64,000 nucleotides of DNA from Micromonospora peucetia. Its GTDB lineage: Bacteria; Actinomycetota; Actinomycetes; Mycobacteriales; Micromonosporaceae. Shown here piece by piece: positions 1 through 8,740 of the stretch. The notes below the pieces were generated by a model that was given only the letters and a program-made list of their open reading frames with translations, did no database searches and was not told the origin of the DNA. The position numbers and the translations under genes were made by a program. The first letter of the stretch is position 1. Every line of letters starts with the position of its first letter. Location: positions 186,001-250,000 of the forward strand of contig NZ_FMIC01000002.1 in the NCBI RefSeq assembly GCF_900091625.1, given 5' to 3'.

Positions 1-1
1 G

Positions 2-43
2 GGCTTCCTCCCCACCCACGAGGGCATGAAACTCCCCCTCTGA
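2..43 (+). CDS. C-terminal tail of an unidentified gene (partial)
   Basis: Reading from base 2, the first 13 codons give GFLPTHEGMKLPL followed by TGA. The window starts inside the gene, so neither length nor family can be judged. It is called coding because the frame is clean, its composition is protein-like, and the extremely C-rich spacer begins right after the stop, as it does after the stop codons at 40751, 52378 and 63090. I do not recognise the peptide. If real, it converges with the ABC transporter cluster. Sequence to the left of the window would settle it. Confidence 0.4.
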   Translation, partial: GFLPTHEGMKLPL

Positions 44-74
44 TCCACCCCACCCCCTCCCTCGCCCCTCGCCT

Positions 75-149
75 CGTCGATCTTGCAGTTTGTGCCCTCA
101 ATATGGGCGCTACGCCCTATTCGCCGGGGCAGGAAGTGCAAGATCGACG
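75..149. repeat. Dispersed palindrome family 1, copy A
   Basis: The left arm cgtcgatcttgca (75-87) is exactly complementary to tgcaagatcgacg (137-149). A second short pairing, tgccc on the left with ggggca on the right, lies just inside. The interior carries gggcg-cta-cgccc, a further small hairpin. The same arms recur at about 40823, 52430 and 63141. All four copies sit between convergent genes, which suits a bidirectional terminator or a mobile palindromic element. Confidence 0.85.
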
Positions 150-213
150 GCGTGGGGGCGGGCCCCAGACCGCCAGGGCCGGCAGGCCCCCGCCCCGCGA
201 CCCGCCCGTCTTG

Positions 214-297
214 GACGCGAGGGCAGGGACGCGAGGGCAGGGACGCGAGGGCAGGGGCGCGAGGGCAGGGGCGCGAGGGCAGGGGCGCGAGGGCAGG
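214..297. repeat. Six tandem copies of a 14-bp repeat
   Basis: Three copies of gacgcgagggcagg are followed by three of ggcgcgagggcagg with no spacers, so this is a simple minisatellite and not a CRISPR array. It lies in the G-rich half of the spacer, beyond the palindrome. Copy number is likely to vary between strains through slippage. No coding role is visible. Confidence 0.9.
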
Positions 298-357
298 GCG
301 AGGGTGGGATGGGCGGGGCGAGGGTGGGGTGGGGTGGGGTGGGGTGGGGGGAAGGAG

Positions 358-1185
358 TCAGGGGAGGAGGTGGCCGTCGCGGAGGATCAGGACACGGTCG
401 GCGAGGTCGATCAGGGCCGGGTCGTGGGTGGCGACCAACGCGGTCATGCCACGGGCGTGCACGACCGCCCGGAGCAGGTCCATGATGGACCGGCCGGTCT
501 CGGAGTCGAGTTGGCCGGTGGGCTCGTCGGCGATCAGCAGGTCCGGCTCGTTGGCCAGTGCCCGCGCCACCGCCACCCGCTGCTGCTGCCCACCCGAGAG
601 CTCGTACGGCCGCTGGCCCGCGTGCCCGCCGAGACCGACCAGCTCCAGCAGCACCGCCACCCGCTCCTCCCGCTCGGCAGCCGGTACCCGCGCCAACCGC
701 AGCGGTACGCCGACGTTCTCGGCGGCGGACAGGATCGGCACCAGCCCGAAGGTCTGGAACACGAAGCCGACCGTGCCGCGACGAAGTTCCAGCAGCTCCC
801 GCTCACCGGCGCCGGTGACGTCGCGCCCGGCGACCGTCACCCGGCCCGAGTCGGGCCGGTCCAGCCCGCCCACCAGGTTCAGCAGGGTCGTCTTGCCCGC
901 CCCGGAGCGTCCGCGCACGGCGACCAGCTCGCCCCTCCCGGCCGAGAACGAGACGTCCCGCACGGCGTGCACGGCGCGCTCGCCGCGGCCGAAGGTGCGG
1001 TTGATCCCCTCCACCCGAACCACCTCGTCAATGACCGTGGCACCCGCCGCCGCCCCGCCGGCAACAGTGGCACCCACCACCGCCCCGCCGGTGGTCGGCA
1101 CGGCCGCCGTCGCCTTGGTGGTGTCGGTGGCGCCCGTCGACCCGCCAGCCGGCCGACCGTCCCGTGTCGCGTCAAGCCCGCTCAT
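358..1185 (-). CDS. ABC transporter ATP-binding protein (MacB/LolD type)
   Basis: This 275-residue cytoplasmic ATPase probably powers an FtsX-like permease exporter. It has Walker A (GRSGAGKTT), the signature LSGGQQQRVAVARAL, Walker B LLIADEPT with a following TGQLDSETG D-loop region, and the H-loop ATHD. About 45 N-terminal residues rich in Gly, Ala and Thr precede the nucleotide-binding domain. ATG 1185 is chosen because agggcgggatc precedes it; frames further upstream read as low-complexity sequence. It is the last gene of a minus-strand cluster with two permeases and a second ATPase, and about 120 bp separate it from that ATPase. MacB, LolCDE and FtsEX use the same ATPase subfamily. The substrate cannot be read from sequence. 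Confidence 0.9.
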   Translation of the reverse strand: MSGLDATRDGRPAGGSTGATDTTKATAAVPTTGGAVVGATVAGGAAAGATVIDEVVRVEGINRTFGRGERAVHAVRDVSFSAGRGELVAVRGRSGAGKTTLLNLVGGLDRPDSGRVTVAGRDVTGAGERELLELRRGTVGFVFQTFGLVPILSAAENVGVPLRLARVPAAEREERVAVLLELVGLGGHAGQRPYELSGGQQQRVAVARALANEPDLLIADEPTGQLDSETGRSIMDLLRAVVHARGMTALVATHDPALIDLADRVLILRDGHLLP

Positions 1186-1306
1186 GATCCCGCCCTGTTG
1201 TGCTCGGCGCGGCCGACCGGTTCGACCGCGCGGTACCGACTGATTCCCCGTGACGCTGGACGGCCCGACGCCGCCGGCGCGACCGTCCGCGCCGCGTACC
1301 GCCCGC

Positions 1307-2305
1307 TCACTGCGTCGCCTCCGGCTCATCCTGCGTCCGGCCGCCCGGCCGCACCTCCACGTGGTCCGGCTCCAGGTTCAGCCGGACCCGGTCGCGCAGC
1401 GACAACGCGTCCACGAACGGCGCCGGCAGCTGCATCCGGCCGCCGCGGTCGAGCACGGCGTACTCCTCGCTGACCAGTTCGGTGCTGCCGTCCGCGCCGA
1501 TCCGCGCGGTCCGGCGTACCTCGGAGGCGGTCCGGCCGTCGCGGATCGCGACGGTCCGGCGGACCTGGGTGGCCACGGCCTGGTCGTGGGTGACCACCAC
1601 GATGGTGACGCCGAGCTCGGCGTTGATGGTGCGCAGCGCCCCGAAGACGTCGGCTCCGGTCGCCTCGTCCAGTTCACCGGTCGGCTCGTCGGCGAAGAGG
1701 ATCTCGGGATCGTTGGCCACCGCCACCGCGACCGCGCAGCGCTGCTGTTCGCCGCCGCTGAGCTGCCCGGGCCGCCGGTCGGCGCAGTAGCCCACCCCGA
1801 CCATGTCGAGCAGTTCCCGGGCCCGCTCGCGGTGCGCCCGTCGACCGCCCCGCCGTCCGGCGAGCCGCATCGGCAGCTCGACGTTCTCCAGCGCGGTCAG
1901 GTACGGCAGCAGGTTGCGGCCGGTCTGCTGCCAGACGAACCCGACCATCTTCCGCCGGTAGCTCAGTCGCCGCCGCGCGGAAAGGTTGAGCAGGTCGTAC
2001 TCTCCCACCCGGGCGATGCCGGCGGTGGGCGTGTCCAGCCCGGAGAGGATGTTCAGCAGCGTCGACTTCCCGGAACCGGAGGCACCTACGATCGCCACCA
2101 GCTCGCCCCGGTCGATGACCAGCTCGAGTCCCTGCAACGCGACGACCTCCACCCCCTCGGTCTTGAAGATCCGGACCAGCCCGTCACAGACGATGTGTCC
2201 GCGCAACCGGTCCCGGCCGCCGGCCCGCTCCGCCGCGCGCTGGGCGGCCCGCTGTTGCAGGGCGGCCAGGTCCGGCACGGCGGTGGACTCCGCGGTAGCG
2301 GTCAT
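1307..2305 (-). CDS. ABC transporter ATP-binding protein with C-terminal AbrB-like domain
   Basis: This 332-residue protein has a MacB/LolD-type nucleotide-binding domain: Walker A GASGSGKST, signature LSGGEQQR, Walker B EILFADEPTGELD, H-loop VVVTHD. The domain ends near residue 250. About 80 further residues follow, including VLDRGGRMQLPAPFVDALSL and then RDRVRLNLEPDHVEVRP. That pattern of a D-x-x-G-R-x-x-L-P strand, a short helix and a final strand resembles the AbrB/SpoVT/MazE swapped-hairpin fold. The start ATG 2305 has ggagagg upstream and lies one base past the stop codon of the upstream permease, so the two are translationally coupled. It presumably pairs with that FtsX-like permease. 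The tail may be a dimerisation or regulatory module; this is an inference from sequence pattern alone. Confidence 0.88.
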   Translation of the reverse strand: MTATAESTAVPDLAALQQRAAQRAAERAGGRDRLRGHIVCDGLVRIFKTEGVEVVALQGLELVIDRGELVAIVGASGSGKSTLLNILSGLDTPTAGIARVGEYDLLNLSARRRLSYRRKMVGFVWQQTGRNLLPYLTALENVELPMRLAGRRGGRRAHRERARELLDMVGVGYCADRRPGQLSGGEQQRCAVAVAVANDPEILFADEPTGELDEATGADVFGALRTINAELGVTIVVVTHDQAVATQVRRTVAIRDGRTASEVRRTARIGADGSTELVSEEYAVLDRGGRMQLPAPFVDALSLRDRVRLNLEPDHVEVRPGGRTQDEPEATQ

Positions 2306-2306
2306 G

Positions 2307-5018
2307 TCAGCTCTCCTCTCCGAGCCGGAGCACCTCACCGAGGCGCATCCGGCGGTTGTTCAGGGCCTCGACGGCGACCGCGAAGCCGAGGGCGACCGCC
2401 CCCAACGCGACGACCCCCGCCGCCAGGCCGGGCTCGAACGCCACCCGGACCTCCACCCCGTCGGTGAAGGCGGACAGGCCCAGCACCGGGGTGAGCAACA
2501 GCGGCAACGCCGTGCCGACCAGCGCACCGGTCACCACCGAAACGCCCACCAGGGGGGCCAGTTCCACCACCAGCAGCCCGCGCCACTGCCGCCGGGACAG
2601 GCCGAGGGTGCGCAGCCGGGACAGCACCTGGCCGCGTTCCCGGGCGCCGGCGAGCACCGTGAAGGCGATCGCCAGCAGGCCGAGTGCCGTCCCGCCGGCC
2701 GCGCCGGCGACGAAGCCGAAGGCGAGTACCCCGTTCGCACCGCCCTCGCCCAACTGACGGCGGGTGTCCGCGAAGGTCAGCACCTCCACACCACGGGGGC
2801 GCTCCCGGGCGACGACCGTCCCACCCGTCTGGAAGCGGGACTGCCCCGCGTCGCCGACTCCGCGCAGCGCCTCGGCGTCCAGTTTGTCGCCGACGACCAG
2901 GAAGCCGGTCGGCACGGCGGCGTAGTCGCGGCGGGGCAACGACTGCCAGGGCAGGATGACGAACCGGCTGCTGTCCGCGCGCAGCAGCGGGAAGTTCTCC
3001 ACCCGCTCAGCGACCCGGAACTCGTACCGCTGGCCCTGGACGGGGACGAAGGCGGAGCCGTCCAGGCCGGCGTCGGCCAGCTCGGCGGCGACCGCCGGGG
3101 AAACCACGGCGGGCAGCGGCCCGGCATCCCCGACGGGGGTACGCAGTGCCGCGGGCACCGCCACGTCGACGTCGGCCTCCCGGACCATCCGGGCCAGGGC
3201 CGGGCCGTCGACCAGGAGCACGGTGACCCCGCCGAGCCGGGTGTCGGTGCCGATGGCGTCCTTCGCCAGGCGCTGGCCCGCCTCGTACAGCACGGGGGTC
3301 GCGGCGCGGACCCCCGGCAGCCGCTCCAGCTCGGCGCCGGTGTCCGCGGCGATCCGATCCCCCTGGATCAGCGCGTCACCGGGGACCACCCGGCTGGCGG
3401 CCCGGTCCCGGCTCGCCTCGATCCCGGCGGCCGTCACCGCGCAGAACGCCGCGGTCGCGATGGCCAGCACGACGACCACCAGCGGTACGGCGACGACCGA
3501 CCGGCCGGCCCGGGCGGTGCCCAGGAAGGCGACGCTGCCCCGGGCCCGGGCCGCGAGCCGACTGACCAGCCGCAGCGGCCACGGGTACACCCGCATCGCG
3601 ACCACCGCCGCGGCGACGGCCAGCAGCACCGGGACCGAGACGAGCAACGGATCGACCTCGCCGGGGGTGAGGCCACGGCGGCGCAGCAGCACGACCGCGA
3701 GACCGGCGAGGAGCAGCAGTCCCGCCTCCACCGTGAGCCGACGCGCGGAGGGGCGCACCCGGACCAGGTCGCGCCGCCCGGCAGCACCGGTGGACGCGGC
3801 GAGGGTGGCCACCGGCAGCACCGACACCACCAGGACGGTCGCGGCGACGGCGAACCACCCGGTCTGCCCGGACACCCCGGGGGCGAGGTTGCCGATCAGC
3901 CAGCCGAGCGCGGCGGCGGGCGGCACCACCAGCAGCGCCTCGGCCAGGCTGCGGCCCGCGCTCGCGGTCGCCGCCCCGCCCCGGGCGCGTAGCAGGGTGA
4001 ACTCCGCCCGGCGTCGGCGCGCCAACAATCCGGCGGCCAGCACGACGAGCCCGGTCAGGGTGGCCAGTACGCCCGCGGCGATCACCCCGAGCACCGTCCG
4101 GGCGCTGGCCACCTCGGCGGAGAACGCCCGCAGCGGGATGTCCAGCCCCTGGACGACGTTGCGGCCGGCCGTCTCCCGGGTCATCTGCTGGAGGCCGTCG
4201 ATCACCTGATCCAGTTCGCGGACGTCGATGCCGTCGGCGCCCAGCCGGTAGCGCCAGCTGAAGGTCAGCGGCCAGCCGGCGACGGCCTGACGGTTCAGCG
4301 CGGTGCCGTCGACGACCCCGACGGCGATGAAGGGTTCGCCGTCCCCCTCCGGCTCGCCGATCCGCAGCAGCGGCGGCAGGCCGTCCCAGAACCCGTCGGC
4401 ACCGTCGCGGGGCTGGAAGAGGCCGACCACGGTGACCTGGACGGGGAGCGGGGCGTCGGGGGTGGCTGGTCCCGGTGGGGTGAGGGTCAGCCGACTGCCG
4501 ACCCGCAGGTTCAGCTTGCCGGCGACGTCGGCGGCGAGTGTCACCTGCACCGGCTGGCCCTTCGGCGCGTCGGCCGGCCAACGCCCCTCGACCAGGGTGC
4601 CGGCCTCCTCGATCCCGGTCACGGACCGCAGGCCAAGGTCGACCAGGAGGTTCTTCGCCGCCAGGTCCGGGCCCCGCACCCGGCCGACCGCGGTCTCCCC
4701 GGAGAACCACCGCTGTTCGACCATCCGCCGTACGACCGGCGGCATTCCGGCCTCCAGCGTCACCAGTTCGTTCTGGTGCGCGGCCAGCAGGGAGGTGCCG
4801 TTGTCCGTCGCGGCGAGCGACCCGGACGAGTACGTGACGTCCCGCTGCTGCGGCGCCACGGTGGCCAGGTGGGCCTCCAAGCCCTGCTGGGCGTGCCCGT
4901 TGACGAGCCTGGGCACCCCGCTGATCACCAGCGTGGCGACCAGCGTCAGCGCCGCGAGGAGCAGGAACTGCCCGCCGTAGGCCCGTACCCGCCGGGCAGC
5001 CGCCCCGATGCTCACCAC
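2307..5018 (-). CDS. FtsX-like permease of an ABC exporter
   Basis: This protein of about 903 residues has one N-terminal membrane segment (LLLAALTLVATLVISGV), a large extracytoplasmic domain of roughly 270 residues, a central group of hydrophobic helices, a second external domain and a final group of three helices. That is the duplicated FtsX/MacB-type layout. The chosen start is GTG 5018, with ggag seven bases upstream; a GTG at 5054 in the same frame has no good ribosome site. Its stop abuts the AbrB-tailed ATPase, its likely partner. The upstream permease gene is related but carries a frameshift. Export of a lipoprotein, lipid or antibiotic are all possible; nothing in the sequence selects among them. 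Confidence 0.88.
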   Translation of the reverse strand: MVSIGAAARRVRAYGGQFLLLAALTLVATLVISGVPRLVNGHAQQGLEAHLATVAPQQRDVTYSSGSLAATDNGTSLLAAHQNELVTLEAGMPPVVRRMVEQRWFSGETAVGRVRGPDLAAKNLLVDLGLRSVTGIEEAGTLVEGRWPADAPKGQPVQVTLAADVAGKLNLRVGSRLTLTPPGPATPDAPLPVQVTVVGLFQPRDGADGFWDGLPPLLRIGEPEGDGEPFIAVGVVDGTALNRQAVAGWPLTFSWRYRLGADGIDVRELDQVIDGLQQMTRETAGRNVVQGLDIPLRAFSAEVASARTVLGVIAAGVLATLTGLVVLAAGLLARRRRAEFTLLRARGGAATASAGRSLAEALLVVPPAAALGWLIGNLAPGVSGQTGWFAVAATVLVVSVLPVATLAASTGAAGRRDLVRVRPSARRLTVEAGLLLLAGLAVVLLRRRGLTPGEVDPLLVSVPVLLAVAAAVVAMRVYPWPLRLVSRLAARARGSVAFLGTARAGRSVVAVPLVVVVLAIATAAFCAVTAAGIEASRDRAASRVVPGDALIQGDRIAADTGAELERLPGVRAATPVLYEAGQRLAKDAIGTDTRLGGVTVLLVDGPALARMVREADVDVAVPAALRTPVGDAGPLPAVVSPAVAAELADAGLDGSAFVPVQGQRYEFRVAERVENFPLLRADSSRFVILPWQSLPRRDYAAVPTGFLVVGDKLDAEALRGVGDAGQSRFQTGGTVVARERPRGVEVLTFADTRRQLGEGGANGVLAFGFVAGAAGGTALGLLAIAFTVLAGARERGQVLSRLRTLGLSRRQWRGLLVVELAPLVGVSVVTGALVGTALPLLLTPVLGLSAFTDGVEVRVAFEPGLAAGVVALGAVALGFAVAVEALNNRRMRLGEVLRLGEES

Positions 5019-5058
5019 GTTCTGTCTCCGTTCCTGGTCGTCCCTGCGCTCCACCCGG

Positions 5059-8000
5059 TCACTGGTCTCCCCCGATCCGCAGCTGCGCCGCTGCCACCCG
5101 CTGCCGGATGCCGAGGGCGATGAACGCGCTGAAGGCGAGTGCCGCCAGCAGCAGGCCGAGCGCGGTGAGGCCGATGGGCAGCCAGGGCAGTACGAAGGCC
5201 GCCTCCGGCACCGGCCGGCCGGCGGACGGCGTGAGAATGACCAGCGGGGCCATGGTCGCGCCGACCACGGCGCCCAGCAGCAGCCCGACGCCGACGCCGA
5301 TCCCGGCCAGGAAGGTCTGCTCGGCCAGCAGCGCCCGGGCCAGCAGCCGGGGGCTGGCGCCGAGCGTGTGCAGCACGGCGAACTCCCCCAGCCGGTGCCG
5401 GGCGGTCGCCCAGACGTCGACGATCAGGCCGACCAGGGCCAGCAGCACCGAGCCGAGCGCGGCGGCGAGCAGCCCGGTGCGGGCCCCCTGCCAGTACGGG
5501 TCACCGGCGGCCCGCTCAGCCACCTCCCGCCGGTCGAGCAGCGTGGTGCCGGGCAGTTCGGCCGCCGCGCGGGCCGCCTCGGCGTGGCCACCGTCGGTGC
5601 TCAGCCACCACTCCGCGACCGGACGGACGGCGCCCCGGTCCCGGATCAGCCAGTCCGTCGCCGCCGGCAGGTCCAGCAGCATGCCCTCGCCGGCCGTGGA
5701 CGGCACCTCGTCGAGCTCGCCGACCAGCACGACCGGCACCGTCGCGCCGGACAGCACGAGGTTGACCGTCTCACCGATCCCCAGGCTCAACGCGTCACGC
5801 ACGGCCGGGGTCATCAGTACGGGTACCGGCCGGTTCTCGCCGGCCGGCACCACGACGAAACGGCTCGCCGGTTGGAACGCGAACCGGCCGCCCGCCCGGT
5901 AGTCGACCTCCCACTCGGCGCTCAGGCCGGCGCCCGTGGCCGGCGCGCCGACCGGCTTTGCCTGGCCGTCGACGGCCACCCACTCGCCGTCCAACGACGC
6001 CGGTCGGGCCGCGCCGTCGGAGCCGACCAGCCGCAGGTCCGACACCTCCACGCGGTACGCCTGCCCACGCGCGCTCCCGCCGTCGACCTCGAAACCCGAC
6101 AGTCGTACGGGGCCCTCCCCGGGGGAACAGCGACGGTGAACGGCGCCGGGCGGCCGTCGCTGCCGCTGCTGCCCGCCGGAAGGCGGAAGGCCAGCCCGTC
6201 CGCCCGGGTCAGCAGCACCCAGAGGCCGATCCGGTGCGGCGTGACGGCGTCGCGTACGGGCGTGCGCACCGTACCGGTGAGCGACCGGGTGCCGGCGGGC
6301 AGTTCCACGCCGACCGGCGCGCCGCGCGCCCGGGTCAGCCGGTCCAACAGCGCCGGCAGCGGCTCGTCGGTCAACCGCTCGTTGAGCCGCATCACGTCCG
6401 GCGCGCCCACGGCGTCGAGGCTCACCACCGTGGTCGGCAGGTCGGCGCGGCCGACACGGATCTCGTCCCGCCAGGCCGGCAACGCCCCGTCGACGCCGGG
6501 CAGCGCGTCGAGCTGACCGGACCGGCCGTCGGGTGCCACGCCCGTCCGCTCGACCACCCGCAGGTCGGCGCCGACGGTGTGGTCGGCCTGGTCGGCCTGC
6601 GACCGCTCGCCCGTGGTGACCAGCGACCAGGCGAGGGTGCTGCCGCCGACGGCCAGGGCGAGCAGCAGCACCGGGCCGGCGTGTGGGCGCCGGCCGGCCT
6701 GCCACATGCCGAACATGGTGGCGGTCCATGGCTTGCGGTCGACGAACCGCTCGGCGAACCGGGTGGCGGGCGGCAGCAGCCGCAGCGCCACGACCGCGCC
6801 GGCCAGCACGCCCAGCGTCGGCGCGGCGACCAGCAGCGGGTCGACCCCGAGCCGGCCGGCCGCACCGGTGACCGCCGACGAGTACTGGCGCAGCTGGGTC
6901 CAGGCCAGCACCGCGAAGCCGACCAGCACCAGGTCGAGGCTGGCCCGCTGGACGCTCGCGGCACGGGTGGGACGGGACCGGGCCGCCAGGTCCGCGACGT
7001 ACGTGCCCGCACCCCGCAGCGTCGGGGCGACCATCGCGACCAGGCAGCCGGCGGCGGTGGCGGCGGCGACCGCCCAGACCAGCGTGGTGTTACCGGAGGA
7101 GAGCGTCAGCGGGGCCGCGCCCCCGATGCCCACGTGCCGCAGCGCCTCGCCGGCGATCAGCGGCCCCAGCACGGCGGCGGGCAGGACGACCAGGGTCGCC
7201 TCCCGGGCCGCCAGACCGGCCAACTGCCGACGCGCGGCGCCCCGGGCCCGGAGCAGGGCGGTCTGGCTCCGCCGGTCCTCGTGCAGCAGGGCGGCGACCA
7301 GCACCAACGCGTACCCGCCGAGCACCATGATCAGCAGCAGCGGGGTGGCCAGTGAGGAGCGACCCACCAGGTCGGCCCGGGTGACGCGGTCGAGGAGCCG
7401 GTCGACCGCCGTGACGGTCTGGCCGGAGGAGCCCAGCCCGGCCGCCTCGGGCACCTCGGCGACGGCGACGGTGAGCGCCTTCCGCACCTCGGGCAGCCGG
7501 CCCGCGCCGGCCGCCGCCGCGAGGTCCGGTTCGACCACCCAGGACGCCGACACCGAGCCCGGGTAGGCGGCGACGAAGTCCGCCGGGTCCAGCCCGAACG
7601 GCCCGTACGAGGTCCCGGAGTCGGCGACGCTGCCGGCCCCGACGCCGGGGGCCAGTCGCCAGTACGGGTCGGCCGGGTCGAGGGGCCGCCAGGTCCCGAC
7701 GAGCACCATCGTGCTGGCCTCGTCGGACCGGCGGTCCAGCATCGGCACCTGGTCGCCGGCGGTCATCCCGAGCGCGCCGGCGACCTTTTCCGGCAACGTG
7801 ACCTGCACCGGGGAGGCTCCCGGGGTGGGCCAGGCGCCACTGGTCAGTTCGGCGTGGCGGGTCAGGTCGTCGAGGGTCGCCAGACTGGCGAAGACCGGGT
7901 CGTCGCCGTCACGGACCACGGGGCCGAGGTCACCGGTCAGCTCGCGGCCACCGCCGTACCGGGCTGCGTCGACGGTGACCGGCGTACCGGCGAGGCCGGC

Positions 8001-8249
8001 GGCGAACCCGTCGCGGACCGCCCGGTCCCGGGTGGCGAACTCGGCCGCGTCCAGGCCGGCCGTGCCGCTCACCAGGAGGCTGCGCTCCTCGAACGTCGCC
8101 CCGGCCAGCAGGGCGCGCTGGCCCGCCTCGACGGCCCGGCGGTTGTAGTCGGACAGTCCGGTGACCAACGCGACCGCCACCAGGGCCGCGACCACCGCGG
8201 CGAGCAGCAGCCCACGCGCCTCGCGGGCCCGCCTCCACACCAGCTTCAT
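5059..8249 (-). pseudogene. FtsX-like permease, disrupted by a 1-base frameshift
   Basis: The gene starts at ATG 8249 (MKLVWRRAREARGLLLAAVV, with ggggagggcatcgg upstream). It reads as a typical FtsX permease until about residue 708 (PFTVAVPPG), then leaves frame. The rest of the family sequence (GEGPVRLSGFEVDGG and on through three C-terminal helices to AAQLRIGGDQ) continues in another frame to the stop at 5059. The break falls in the run ggggg at 6121-6125, next to cccc at 6117-6120; one extra base there restores a single reading frame of about 1063 residues. The span of 3191 bases is one short of a multiple of three. Both halves are otherwise well conserved, so the lesion is very recent or a homopolymer sequencing error. 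It is first in the exporter cluster and would be the second permease subunit. Confidence 0.8.
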
Positions 8250-8409
8250 CCGATGCCCTCCCCTGGCCCGGAGTCGGGCCGACGATCAGGGAGAGCGGTG
8301 ACAGTCCGGGAAAGGTTCGCGCCCGTTACTTGATCGTTATCCGACAGCGCCGGCGGGGCCGGGCGAGGGTGGCGGGTCGCGGGTGACGCAGATGTGCTTC
8401 GATCGCCGG

Positions 8410-8703
8410 ATGGATATCGCCCTCACCGTCCTGATGGTGGCTGTCGTCGCGCTGCTCACTGCCCAGTTGCCGGGCAGGACCGAGCAGGCGCGGACCGCGT
8501 ACCGGCTCGCCGAGATCGAGCGCCGGCTCCAGCTGGTGATGGACCATCTGGGCGTGGTGGACGCCTCGCCCGTGCCGCCGGAGGTGCGGCAGCACCTGCT
8601 CCAGGGCGACAAGATCAAGGCGATCGCCGCGTACCGGAGGGCGACCGGCGCCGACCTGCGCTCGGCCAAGGAGTCCGTGGAGGCGTACGGCGACCAGCGG
8701 TGA
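8410..8703 (+). CDS. Small membrane-anchored protein with ribosomal bL12 C-terminal-like motif
   Basis: The 97-residue protein begins with a membrane helix (ALTVLMVAVVALLTAQL), continues with a charged helix (YRLAEIERRLQLVMDHL) and ends with KIKAIAAYRRATGADLRSAK, followed by ESVEAY. That end strongly resembles the KIxVIKxVRxxTGLGLKEAKxxVE segment of the bL12 C-terminal domain, which contacts translation GTPases. Standalone actinobacterial proteins with this domain are known, but their function is not established to my knowledge. ATG 8410 is chosen because it places the helix at the N-terminus; in-frame starts at 8383 and 8392 remain possible. It converges with the LigD-type gene. Confidence 0.72.
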   Translation: MDIALTVLMVAVVALLTAQLPGRTEQARTAYRLAEIERRLQLVMDHLGVVDASPVPPEVRQHLLQGDKIKAIAAYRRATGADLRSAKESVEAYGDQR

Positions 8704-8740
8704 CGGCGTAGCCGCGCCCCGCCGGCGTCGGGCGGGCCGT

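Larger units (their letters stand above)
44..357. other. Gene-free, repeat-rich convergent spacer
   Basis: No credible gene lies here; open frames through it are low-complexity Gly/Arg/Ala strings. From left to right it holds a C-rich tract (44-74), a palindrome of the recurring family (75-149), six tandem 14-mers (214-297) and a run of ggggt units (about 323-352) with G-quadruplex potential. The + strand is C-rich on the left and G-rich on the right, the polarity seen in the other long convergent spacers of this window. Confidence 0.7.

Noticed and set aside
75..149. Palindromes as insertion-sequence ends
   Set aside because: No transposase frame or target duplication lies between or beside them; the elements are only about 70 bp long.
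214..297. CRISPR-like repeats
   Set aside because: The 14-bp units are directly adjacent with no spacers, and no cas genes are present.
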